From Nissolia schottii (lineage: Eukaryota > Streptophyta > Magnoliopsida > Fabales > Fabaceae), in NCBI GenBank assembly GCA_003254905.1, contig QANU01068867.1, positions 328,262 through 392,261 on the forward strand: 64,000 bases of DNA, given 5' to 3'. The notes under the pieces are model-generated. The model had not been told where the DNA came from. It did no database searches and worked only from the letters and a program-made list of their open reading frames with translations. This document shows positions 11,377-22,436 of the stretch, one piece after another (position 1 is the stretch's first letter; each line of letters starts with the position of its first letter). Position numbers and translations under genes: made by a program.

Positions 11377-14300
11377 CTTTGGAACAAGAGAATTAATTAA
11401 TTAATGGATTCGATGGATGGAGTGTGGGGCTTTTATTCCTCTTCTCCTCACATGGATTTGGATGGAAGTCACCAAATTGCCTTCCCTACCTTGTCAAACT
11501 TACATACATGTTCGACTCACTCGACTTTCCTTCACAAACTTTTATTAATACAATTCAATATTTCTATTTTCTATTATTTTTAACTGGAGCGATAATGAGT
11601 TGGGACGCAGGGCGGGCCCTTCACGAGAGGCTAACGCCGCCGCCACGTCATGACTCGTAAGGGATTATTCACTCATGATTTGTTTATTTTTCCAACTTGC
11701 TGCCGTATCATGTTTTTCCCACGCAAATAATGGGTAATACATAGCTATCTTTGTGGTCAATTATATGGATCTGTGGAAAACACCAATTAACTTTTTTAAT
11801 TTGTTTTTTTTGGTTTTTCTTGTAAAAAATTTATGGATTCCTTTGTGGTTAAAAATTATGGTTCATTTTGCTTGCTCCAATACGAGTTTATTTTAATGAC
11901 AAAAAAATATATGTGCATAATAAAATAGATGTCAGCATATAACTAACATAATATTATACATAAAGAAAATATTTATAATTAATGCATAAGAGGGATAAAC
12001 TATGATGCATTTAAAACAATACATTAATATAATATTTAATATACGCTTAAAACCACCATTTTAATAACTATATTAATTTGATGTATTTATTTAGTTGGTT
12101 GATGCACGACAACTTTACTCGTTGAAGGATCTCGGTCAATGATCCCATTTGAACCCAGCTCAATCCATTCAACAGCACGTTTTATTACAAATTGTGTATA
12201 TACATGTAAATATATCAAAATAACTTTATACGTTTCCTCTACGTAGTCACTATGAAATTATTGGCAAAAAATGCACCTGAAAAAATAAATCGTTATAATT
12301 TTTTAGGGACCCATGCACTGTTCTTATGGTTATTTTTTCTTCAAAAATACTTATCATCTTAACCAATCTTTTGCAGGTATTTTATACTCAAACTATAAAG
12401 TTAAAAATCTTAAAATATATTTAAAGAAATAGATAAATAGATGGTGGATCTATGGTATTTTCATTTTTAACATCAATCACTTTTATATTTATCTCTCTTA
12501 ATATACTTTATTCGAATTATATTATCCAACATTTTAACTAATTTTTCCTAGCTAAGTTAAAAAATTTTGTCACCCTCACTTTTCTAATAGAAAACGTATT
12601 ATTAAACTTTCAATTATACCCCTCTCTTAAAAATCTATTAGTACAACATATGTAATAAGAGGTTAAAATTAAATAAAATTAATTTGATAAAAATATTTCA
12701 TGAATTACTCTAAATTTTTTACTTCCTTAATATCTATAAATTTAACTAAAGGGATACATAACTTAAAACTGGAAAGAATGTTCTAAATTTTTAAATCTTT
12801 ATGTACCAATAACCCTCATCTCTTCAATTATTCGAAAGGACATATCATGAGAGACCCACAAATAATGCACACGTGGGCCCTCCATGGATTGCATCCATCC
12901 AACATACAAGGTTTGTTGTGAAACTGGTACATAGACCAATTCCGTGGTTTAAACGTGGTAGTGGTAGTGGCATGTGGCAAACGCGGAACCACGATCTGTC
13001 TGTGGGAGAAATTCTTAAATGCCAAATGATTAAGGCCTCATTCATTATTTTTAACCTCAAAATTTATGAAAATATAATTGTTATACTGCAATATGGTTAT
13101 TGGGTAATTATTCAATTTTTATTGATAGTAATATTTTAGTTCCAAATTATAATTACTTAGATAATTAGTTGAATTATTAGTTAATTAATTAAATTATTAT
13201 TTTGATAATTAATTGTAATTACTCCATCATCATCTTCACATTCACCATTTTCATTTTCCCAGCAACCAAAACCAGCCATCACTTCACCGTGAAATCGCAA
13301 TCAATATCATCCCATTTTCAAAAAAACAAATAATCCTTCATTTCCAATACCCCTCATTGATCACAGATACAACAAGAACTAACAAAACTGATCCAAACCA
13401 AAACATAACAACAAACTAAAATCAGAAAGAAAAAAAATAAAGGAAACCAAACAGAATCGTAATTCAAATCATCATTTCACAATCACTTATCACCACCTTC
13501 TCATCCACCTCATCGCTGAATCCCTTAGACCCTTACCATCAACCACATTCCCTATACCCGAAATCAACAAAGAACCCGAACCACCCACAACCCAAGAATT
13601 GGAACCCAACCACCTCACATGTGGTGTCATGCGGCACGACACTTACGTCTCATTGTGGGGACAAAATTTATAAGTTTACATTAACTAAAATCATATTTAA
13701 CTCAATTCTAAAATGCCAAATGATTAAGGAGTTAAATGATAAATGAGATAAAATAATTTTTTTTTTAATTTTAAGACGGTTGTTAAAAAATTTATTATAA
13801 AAAGATTAAAGATTTTTAATACACTCAATGCTTTCAAATTTTATTTTATTTTTTTAATAGATTTTTTTTTGGAATTTTTAAATAACGTCTATAAGATATT
13901 TGTTAAAAAAATTATACATAATTATATGCTTCTTTCATTCAATTTTAAATATATTTTTTTACCTTTACATATGAATTTGTATTTAAATACACTCATTTAA
14001 TAATATATTTAAAAATTTAAAGTGACATTTAAAATTAGATAAATAAAATTCGAAACCGCAAAAACTATGTCAACCGTTCCTATACCAAAAGTCAACGACC
14101 ACAAAGTTTAATCTAGTTTTGGGGTCCATAACCGGCTCCAAAGTTTTGTAAATAAGGATAATTATTTTATGTGGCCCAGTGGTAGTGAGAAACAAAGGAG
14201 TATTTCCTGTTATGCAGTTGCAGGTGAGCATGGAAAACGTCATGGTCCAATTATATTAAAGAAAAAAATGAAAGGCATTAATAATTTTTGTGTGTCCATA

Positions 14301-14701
14301 TGGCTTATTGTAAGTTGGACGCATGTACAGCGTAGCTAGGAGGATAAGGTTTCCCGGTGTCATGAATGTGATTCGCATCTAGTTGTGTACCACCATCAAT
14401 TTCAAATTCAATTTAGCATAATCCATCGTAGTATATCTGATCTGCCAAGTGGCTGAAAAGAGTGAAGAAACAATTAAGAAGGGTAAGCTAAAGCCCAAAT
14501 AACAATGTAATTCCTGAGATAAAGACCCTTGGGCCCTTGTTTGGGGCCTATCAAGGCCTGTGGTGCTTGCTGCTACCTATTTTCATGACCACATAACAAC
14601 TAACTAAAACACGAGGCTCTAAACTAACTACCTTGTCCGCTGTCAGTGGCTGTGGGTCTCACTCTTCACTCCCTTTTCCACCGCTGCATGCAGCACCCGC
14701 G
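11377..14701. other. Intergenic between divergent TDT and F-box genes
   Basis: TDT reads left and the F-box gene reads right from this 3.3-kb space, so both promoters should lie here. The proximal 11377-11660 stretch is less AT-rich and probably holds the TDT leader and promoter; no clear TATA was picked. 11700-12840 is AT-rich without features. 13010-13731 holds a segment bounded by a direct repeat (separate entry). 14560-14701 is the likely F-box leader. No other gene seen. Confidence 0.55.
13010..13731. repeat. Segment flanked by about 25-bp direct repeats
   Basis: A near-perfect direct repeat, AAATGCCAAATGATTAAGG with a preceding AATTCT, occurs at about 13010-13036 and 13707-13731. The 670 bp between differ in composition: an AT-rich left part, an A-rich middle, and a C-rich part (about 13490-13620) that reads on the minus strand as a Gly-rich peptide fragment. 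It could be an inserted element with an unusually long duplication, or a tandem duplication with an insertion. Family not recognised. Confidence 0.4.
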
Positions 14702-16963
14702 ATGGCGGAGTATCTCCCGGCGGAGGTGATCGCCGACATCCTCTCCCGCCTCCCCGTCCTCTCCCTCCTCCGCTTCCGATCCGCCTCCAAATCCTGGCGC
14801 TCCCTCATCGACAGCCTCCACTTCTCCTCCCTCCACCTCTCCAAATCCCTAACCCCCAATTCCCCCACCAACCTCCTCCTCATCCTCCGCCGCGGCTCCC
14901 ACCTCTACGCCTCCAATTTCCCCTCCCTAAACGACGCCGTCTGCCTCAACCACCCCCTCATGTGCTATAGCAACCGCATCTCCCTCCTCGGCTCCTGCAA
15001 CGGCCTCCTCTGCATCTCCAACGTCGCCGAGGACATCGCTCTCTGGAACCCTTCCACCCGGAAGCACCGCGTCCTCCCTTACATCTCTTCCGACACCAGG
15101 CCCGGCACCGGCACCGGCACCGACACCACCCTCTTGGCCGCCCGAATCTACGGCTTCGGCCACCTCCCCGGCGCCGCTGCCTCCGACTACAAGCTCGTCA
15201 GGATCTCCTACTTCGTCGACCTCCACGACCGCACCTTCGATTCCCGCGTCAGGCTCTTCAGCCTCCGAACCAATTCATGGAAAACCCTTCCATCCATGCC
15301 CTACGCCCTCTGCTGCGCCCGCACCATGGGCGTCTTCGTCGGCGGATCGCTCCACTGGGTCGTCACCCGAAAGCTGGAACCGGGTCAACCCGATCTGATC
15401 GTTGCGTTCGACCTGAGATCGGAGAGTTTCCGGGAAGTGCCGTTGCCCGAGGCGGTTGCCGGCGGCAGAGAATTGGAGATGGAGGTGGCGGTTTTAGGTC
15501 AGTGCTTGTGCATGGTTGTGAATCACCAGAATGTTAGGGTTGATGTTTGGGTGATGAGGGAGTATGGTTGTGAGGGTAGCTGGTGCATGGCTTTCAGCCT
15601 TGTGGAGTCGCGTGAGCTGAGGTCTCTGAGGTGCGTGAGGCCTTTGGGGTACTCCTGTGATGGGTGCGAGGTTCTGTTGGAACTCGATCGAAGGAGGCTC
15701 TGTTGGTACAATCTCAACAACAAGGAGGTTTCGTTTGTCAGGATTCCCGGAATGCAGGGCGGTCTCAATGAAGGCATGATTTGCGTGGGGAGCCTTCTGC
15801 CGCCGAATGTTGCTAGGGAGGGTTGTAGGAAGCACCACAAGTTTGGCTGCCAAACTACAACCAAGACAAGGTATTTAATCCGCATGTTAGTGTTAGATTC
15901 TCTATTTTATAGGTCACAATCCCCTTCATTTCATTTATTGCTTCTGTGTATCTTACAAATTGCAATGTACCTTGTGGGGGTTGGGTTTGGCTCCTCTATG
16001 TTACGAGTGTTCAATTGTATTAGTTGACTAGAAAATTACTTCTTGTGTACATTTTTTGGTGAACGAAGGGGGCAAGAGCCCAAACCAAAAAGACCCTTAT
16101 AATTGGGAGGGACATTACATAGAGCTGGAACTGAATGCGAGGAGGAGGTCTATCAAATTAGTGCACACCCAAAGGGAGATCATCAGCATCATTTGTGAGA
16201 GCATCCGCCACCCAATTTCGGAACTGCATTGCTTATAATTGTACAATTTCCTCTCTTGAGTGCAACATGTTAACCTTCCATGTGAAAATCAACTGTTGTA
16301 ATTCTACCATTTTTTCTCTAAGGTACAACTTATACCTTAGAAGAGCCAAATATTCTTCTTGTGTCTCCTGGTCAACTTGACCTTGACTTGCTAAAGTCAT
16401 TCCATTTCCAACCTCCCTTGGCCAAAAAGTATGACAACAGTAATTTATAATAATGCGTTTCAGAATCAGATGTTACTTTAATGTGTCTCTGGATTTCTTT
16501 AGTTGACTTCGAGTCAATGTTACATAGTCCCCATTTAAAAGTGTAAGGATAATATTAATCTTATTGACAAGATAGCCCTTCTCATTGGTTGAATTCACTT
16601 CTCAAGGTTGAATTGTTGATTATGAAAAATGAGTGGAGAAATAATCCCAATAGACATTTTTGTTTTTTATTTTCTTGCCTGAACTGCTGAACCCTTTTGG
16701 TGTGGGAGGCTGCGCTTCTTAGCAGTCCGTATCTGCCTGCGAGGCCTTCAACATGACATTATGAATCTCATTGTGAAACATTCATTCTTTAGAGATTTGT
16801 CCTCCATAAAATGACTACAATGTTAAATCTAATTCTCGTTGAACTCAGTGGGCCAATTTGGTTTTTCAACATCACTATTGTGATCTTGCGAAACTTACTT
16901 CTTTGTTATTTGCAATTTTATAGGGATGACTTCCTGTCACAGGGATTCAAGTTGACATTATAA
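14702..16963 (+). CDS. F-box protein, CPR1/CPR30-like, with F-box-associated domain
   Basis: Exon 1 is 14702-15870 and exon 2 is 16924-16963, joined by a GT-AG intron of 1053 bp that restores frame (TKTR then DDFLSQGFKLTL), giving about 402 aa. The F-box lies at residues 4-45 (LPAEVIADILSRLP, then SWRSLI) and should bind the SKP1 subunit of an SCF ubiquitin ligase. The rest is an F-box-associated domain with the usual SCNGLLCI and WNPSTRKHRVLP motifs at about residues 97-126. Length and C terminus match the CPR1/CPR30 group, which in Arabidopsis targets NLR immune receptors; that target is not shown here. An upstream in-frame ATG at 14633 exists, but MAEYLPAEV is the usual family start. The first 700 bases are very GC-rich. 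Read-through of the intron would give a different C terminus ending at 16027. Confidence 0.88.
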
Positions 16964-19222
16964 GAAAGCAAAAGAAAACAAATGGTACGTATCTGAAATT
17001 GGTTTGTCATCTGGATTGATGATACCTCTTGACTTGTATCTGTTAGTCAAATTAGTCGCCTTGGATCACTGGAAAGTTGGATACTTGGATTGATCAGGGA
17101 CAAAGCCGCTCTTTTTATTGCCTGGATTTGAGACTTAGTCCTTGTTTTTTAACGTCTTGTTTTCTCAGTGAGGAGAGTGAACGACAGGCTCACCAAAGTA
17201 AAAGAATCAAAGAAAGGATCAGGGTACAAAATTTTGAAGATCAAGAAAATTAGTTTTTGAAGAACAGATACCGGATATACTTTGCTTCCTTCTACTTGCT
17301 GGATTTCTTGGTCTGGCAATCTTTAATTACTGAGATCCTGAAACACCTGCTAACTGCAATAGAAGAAAAAGAAAAACCTATCTGATGTTGTGTTGTAATA
17401 AAGTGATGTAAATTATGTCTGTATCAGCCGGGTTGTGTATGCCGGTTGTCCCGGGGACTGTAATAGAACTTTTGCGTTTGTCAACCTTACATGAACGTTT
17501 TTTTGGAATGTTGGTAGTTGAATTTCAATTTCCAGATTGGATGCTTGCAGGTATGGTTACACTACTAACTAATTGCAACTAGGCTTTTTGACCTTTGGAA
17601 GAAAACAAGTTGAGAACTTTTTAAGGTTTGGGTGAACGCACTCTTTGGATATGTTGGATGGTTTGCAGTAAGATAAATTTTCATTTTAATACTTGAATAA
17701 ATAATTGTCGTAGAACTGTAAGGGTACATGATAACTTCTGATATTACTACTTAGTTTTTCATTTGTTTTCTGTTTCTTAAAATTTTGTGTTAAAAAACAC
17801 GGACAAATAATTCTGTATTTATTATTATTTATTTCCAAAATCTTGAAAATAGGAAATATGCTGAAAATTTAGTGACACTTGTTGTAATGAAATTAAAAAA
17901 GAAAACAGTCCTTCTCGCTCGATACTCGTAAGGTTGCCTGGAAGCTCTCTCTCCCTGCAAGCAAGACTCAGATCAGTAATGAACTTTTCAAAAATTGAGT
18001 AGACGAGTGAGTAACAAAGGTAGATGAATAAGCTGTTGCTGACCGCTGACTTTGCTTGCATTGCACACTGGTACACGCACGTACAACCATGTTTACCTTA
18101 CCTGGTTGGTAAACGCAACAAGCTGAGCGACTCTCCTTGGCCACAAGAATTGGATGAGCTCACTCAGCCGCCGTTATTCATTTTACTTCTACCAAATTAA
18201 TATTGTATTTTTACTATATTACCTTTATTGACAACCTGAGTACTTTCTTTTAGGGCATTAACTTTTGTATGGCTTTTAATATAATTGTTGCTCAAAAATT
18301 GGGTTGGGGGCCAAAAAATTGAAATCGCCATAGTGTAGTAATGCAATTTCAGAATTTTCAAAAAAGAAATGAAAAAGAAAAAAGGGAATGAAATCGCCAT
18401 TAGGTGTGACGATTTCATGTCTTGTGAGTGCTTAAATCGCCACCTCATAGCGATTTCAGTATATCATAGATTTTTTTTTTAAAAAAAATTGTACTAAAAT
18501 ACCATGCCTTGTGGCAATTTCAGTAGCGTCACTCATACAATTGTAAATTTTGTATCCTATGAATATTACATAGATTTGTTATATTTTGAGGAATTTACTT
18601 ATAAAAAATCCCATTCTTTTGAAATTTTTTACTTAAATCTTTCCTTATTTCATGAATATCTGTCAGTTTGTAGGCTCAATAAGTTAGAGAATGGTAAGGT
18701 ACCCAAAAATTTGATTGGCTCGTATTTGTCCAAGCCTAACATTAAAAGATGATACTAACAAAATGAAAATCCTTAAAAATGATTAAAGGGCTTCTTATTG
18801 TATTTCTCAAAAGTTTTTATTGCATTTATTAGGAGAAATGATATTGTAACAATCTTTAAAGATAACTAAGTAACAATTATACGCACAAAAATGTAAATTT
18901 TACTTAGAGAAAAAATAAATAAATAAGTACAATGAATTTCATATCTTTATTAGTGCAGTTGTTGCCTAAAGCTAAATGTTGTTCAAATAGCATAACTCAA
19001 ACAAAAATGTTATTTTGATCACGTAAAAGGTATAAACACATTGTTATTCCTCTCATAACACTTTATGAAACTATTTTATCATAAGTGGGTCTCATTATAT
19101 GTTAGTAGAGGAATCACAAATTGTCTACCTTCTAAGTAGTTAAAATAACATTACTTTAACTTAAATAATAAACATGACAATAGAATGTAACTTCAATGAA
19201 ACTCGAACTCAAGACCTCTGTC
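16964..19222. other. F-box 3' flank and intergenic sequence
   Basis: The first several hundred bases (to about 17560) probably include the F-box 3' untranslated region. A minus-strand stretch near 18110-18180 could be read as LSELIQFLWPRRVAQ followed by a GT donor-like site, but it lacks a start and a partner exon. At 18320-18535 a short motif (GAAATCGCCA and variants such as GCGATTTC) recurs five times in both orientations. No gene is supported. Confidence 0.5.
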
Positions 19223-20200
19223 ATTCAAAGTAATATCTTATCCACTAAACTAGCATTACTTTTTGCAACATTTTATGCAATCATATTTATTAATATAATT
19301 TTATTATTTAATTTTTTTTTAAAGAAACCATAATCTAAAGAGTCCCTAGGACTCTCTCACACTCACACTCTCATCTCATCTGAATAATGTGAGAGAGTTT
19401 TGCTGGCATTTTCCTTTTTATTTTTTGTTGGTCAAATGTCATATATTCTGTTTATGATCATACTATAACATACTAAGCAAGAGAATTGGTGATATACATA
19501 ACAAAGTTGAGCAAACTTTTTTGGGATATGGATTTTGGTTTCTTAATGATAAAATCAATGGATGAAAATTTGATTTTTCTCTCACATAAAGGATATTCAC
19601 GTTGCTCAGACTTGTCTTTTGATTTGTTTCTTCATGGGCATACCCCAGCACCTTGCAACTTTAGAGTTCCAATTCTTTATTGAAAATGTCTTTTTAATTC
19701 ATATTGAATTTATACACTCTTCCTTGTTATATAGTAAATGTTATATATTCAGTTAAATTCTCTCCCTTCTCTCAATAAATACCTTTATATATATATATAT
19801 TAGTTTTTTACTTTAGAATATTATTATATTAAGAAATTAAGTTCTTAAAAAAATAATACTTTGTTATGATTATTTTTGAAAAATTAAAAATTGCATATTT
19901 TATTTTATTTTAATATTTATTTCTTATTTTTTTATGATAAAAAAATACACAGGCAGGTTTATCACTGGTATATGACATTTTATTACCAACAAAAAAAAAA
20001 AGGAAAAATGCCAGCAAAACTCTCTCACATTATTCAAATGAGATGAGAGTGTAAGTGTGGGAGAGTCTTAGGGACTCTTTAGATTAGGGTTTCTTTAAAA
20101 AGAAAAATTAAATAATAAAATTATACTAATAAATATGATTGCATAAAATGTTACAAAAAGTAATGCTAGTCTAGTGGATAAGGCATTGTTCTGAATAATA
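19223..20200. repeat. Long inverted repeat (arms about 225-230 bp, loop about 520 bp)
   Basis: The left arm 19223-19446 and the right arm 19968-20200 are reverse complements with few differences. Landmarks are GGCATTTTTCC with TTTTGTTGGT near the loop, GTGAGAGAGTTTTGCTGGC, CCTAGGACTCTCTC, and TAGTGGATAAG at the outer edge. Just outside the left arm, on the minus strand, an A-box-like TAGTTTAGTGGATAAG is followed by a B-box-like GAGTTCGAGTTTC (about 19195-19255), a tRNA-type promoter pattern. The structure fits a foldback or long-TIR MITE. No coding sequence or clear target duplication was seen. Confidence 0.7.
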
Positions 20201-20461
20201 AATTTATTTTTTTAGTAAACACAAATGAACATTTGTTAGTAAACAGGCCGACCTGAAGCTTGGCCTGGCTTGACCTGTTCCCACTCCTAGTAGCATCGTT
20301 CTATTTCATTCTCTCCCAATTTATCTATATTTGCGGCAGGATGGCAACACAAAAATGCCAACAAAGTCACATTTTTTTTGAATATTAATATTAATATGCT
20401 ATTATTAATATATATATATATATATATTAATTTTTTAGAGTCACTTAGAGCGTCAATAGTG

Positions 20462-21762
20462 AGATTATTTCTAAAACCAAGTGCAATTAATTGGGGGTGG
20501 TTTGTTTTGAATTGATTTTAAAAGGGAAATTAAAACAAAAGTAAATCAACAATAATTAAAGCAATATCTTGCATACAGGGTTTCTAGATTCAAAGATTTA
20601 TAATCACCGATTCCCTAAATAATCATTCATAAAATGGGATGTTGTTATTAGTTGAAATTTCTAATTAACACACAATTTACTTAAGAGACTACGATTGTCA
20701 ATTCCCCAAGTATTAATTACACAACCTAATTAGATCTAATTAGTTTTCTCAAAAAGTTCCCAAATCCTAAATCAATAAATCCTACTATCGTCAAAATCTA
20801 TTCTAGAATCAACCCTAACCACTAATATGCAATTGCTATATTACCACTTAGGGGTGGAACAAAATATGAATAAACATTAAGCGCAAGAATCTCCAATTAA
20901 ATCCTAATCTAGAGTTACCGCATGCAAGATATTAAAGAAACTATGCCTCCATGGATGGAGGATTCAAACGCATAAAATAAAGACAAGAAGAGAGTAAAAA
21001 ATAATATAGAATTAAAATAACAAAACCTGAATATAATAACAAAAGAACTTCGCAAATAATTACGAGCTTGCGTTGTCAATGCGAGCGCTCCAACAATCCT
21101 TGAAGAACTAATAACTAAGCACTACTAACATTAACCTAAAGTGCATAAAATAAAAGGGAAAAATGTAGAAAGTATTGAAAGAGGATGTCTATTTATAGAG
21201 GATGGGCATAAAATGAGTTAAAATCCTGTACTTGTAAAATAACAGTTGGTAAAATCACAATAACTTTGGCTACAAATAATATTGGATTGAGGTGATTCAA
21301 GCCTTCAATTAAAGCTAAGAGATAGATTTACAAATTTGTAATTAAAGTCAAATCAAGATTCAACCTCCATCTTGGTTCAAAATTCATGACAAAGTCAGCG
21401 TTAAAAAATCATCAACAAATCTTTGACCAAATCTTTTTTAATTTGAATTTAAATTTGTATTTTATGATCCAAATCTTCTCTTCAAATCTCTTCTTCAAAA
21501 TTTATATCTTATCCAATCTCCTTCAAATCTTCATTAATTCTTTTGACAATTTATTTTTTTGCAATAGAAAACTACCCGGGAACAAAAAAATCTACAAATT
21601 GATTTATAAGATAAAAAATGGTGCCTTAAATTGCATTTTACTCAATTTCTCACAAAATAGGATAATGTGCAAAACATATTAATTAAGCATTAAAACCATA
21701 CATTTTTAGGATGCAATATTTGATTATGGACTATAAAAATATGGGATAAAATCCCTTTATCA
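20462..21762 (-). mobile_element. LTR-like block, probable solo LTR (gypsy)
   Basis: Read on the minus strand this begins TGATAAAGGGATTTTATCCC and contains a promoter-like CTCTATAAATAG at about 21188-21206. A matching TAGTG pentamer occurs on both sides (20457-20461 and 21763-21767), consistent with a 5-bp target duplication. However, the left end chosen this way does not give a clean CA terminus, so the exact boundaries are uncertain. No internal domain is visible. Fossil; family by general appearance only. Confidence 0.4.
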
Positions 21763-22436
21763 TAGTGCCTCCACATAGGGTATGTCAGGATATCCCAACT
21801 TAGCGCTCCTTAGCAGCCATGTTAAGGAGGAGCGACTTTTTTCATGGTCTATTTTAGACCGTGTATTTATTTTTAAAGATATTTATTTATTTTACAATTA
21901 TTTTATTTATACATGTTTTATAAAATCTTAGGAGGTAGAATTTATTATTTTATTTTATTTATTTACAAAGTTAGTTATTATTAAAAATTCTTTTATTTAA
22001 TTATTTATTAATGAAGTTATTTAATTAGTTATTTCTTTATAGTTATTTATTTAGAAACTCATTATTTATGAAGTAGATCTTTGTGAAACTATTTTAGAAA
22101 ATCATGAAATTATTTAAGAACCACATGGGACCACTTGTTTATTTGCATTAAATAAAGTCATGTTACATGTGTATGATTAGTATTAAGTGATATTCATATT
22201 GTTTGGTTAAACCTTTCAAAGATCATCGTTAATGAAAGATTCTGGTGGGAGAAATTAAGGAAAGATTCTGGTTAAGGATAAGACTTGGTACTTAATATGT
22301 CCATTGAGACGCACATCTCTTACTTGGAAACCTCCCTAAGCATGAGATCTTAGTCTACCTTACAAGGAAAGATGCTCGGAAGGATAGATAAGCTCAGTCC
22401 TTAGGCTCTAAAGGACTAAACTGCTCTGATACCAAA
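21763..22436 (-). mobile_element. Internal 5' region of a Tekay-like gypsy element with primer site
   Basis: Next to the long LTR on its right, the minus strand reads TTTGGTATCAGAGC (22436-22423), the classical initiator-methionine tRNA primer site. A leader follows (AGTCCTTTAGAGCCTAAGG), and then the repeat block also present at 2985-3560. The block carries no gag or pol protein that can be read and ends at about 21763. Incomplete fossil. Confidence 0.75.

Noticed and set aside
18070-18180. Possible exon on the minus strand (LSELIQFLWPRRVAQ followed by a GT donor-like site)
   Set aside because: An in-frame stop lies just upstream, there is no start codon, and no second exon could be found.
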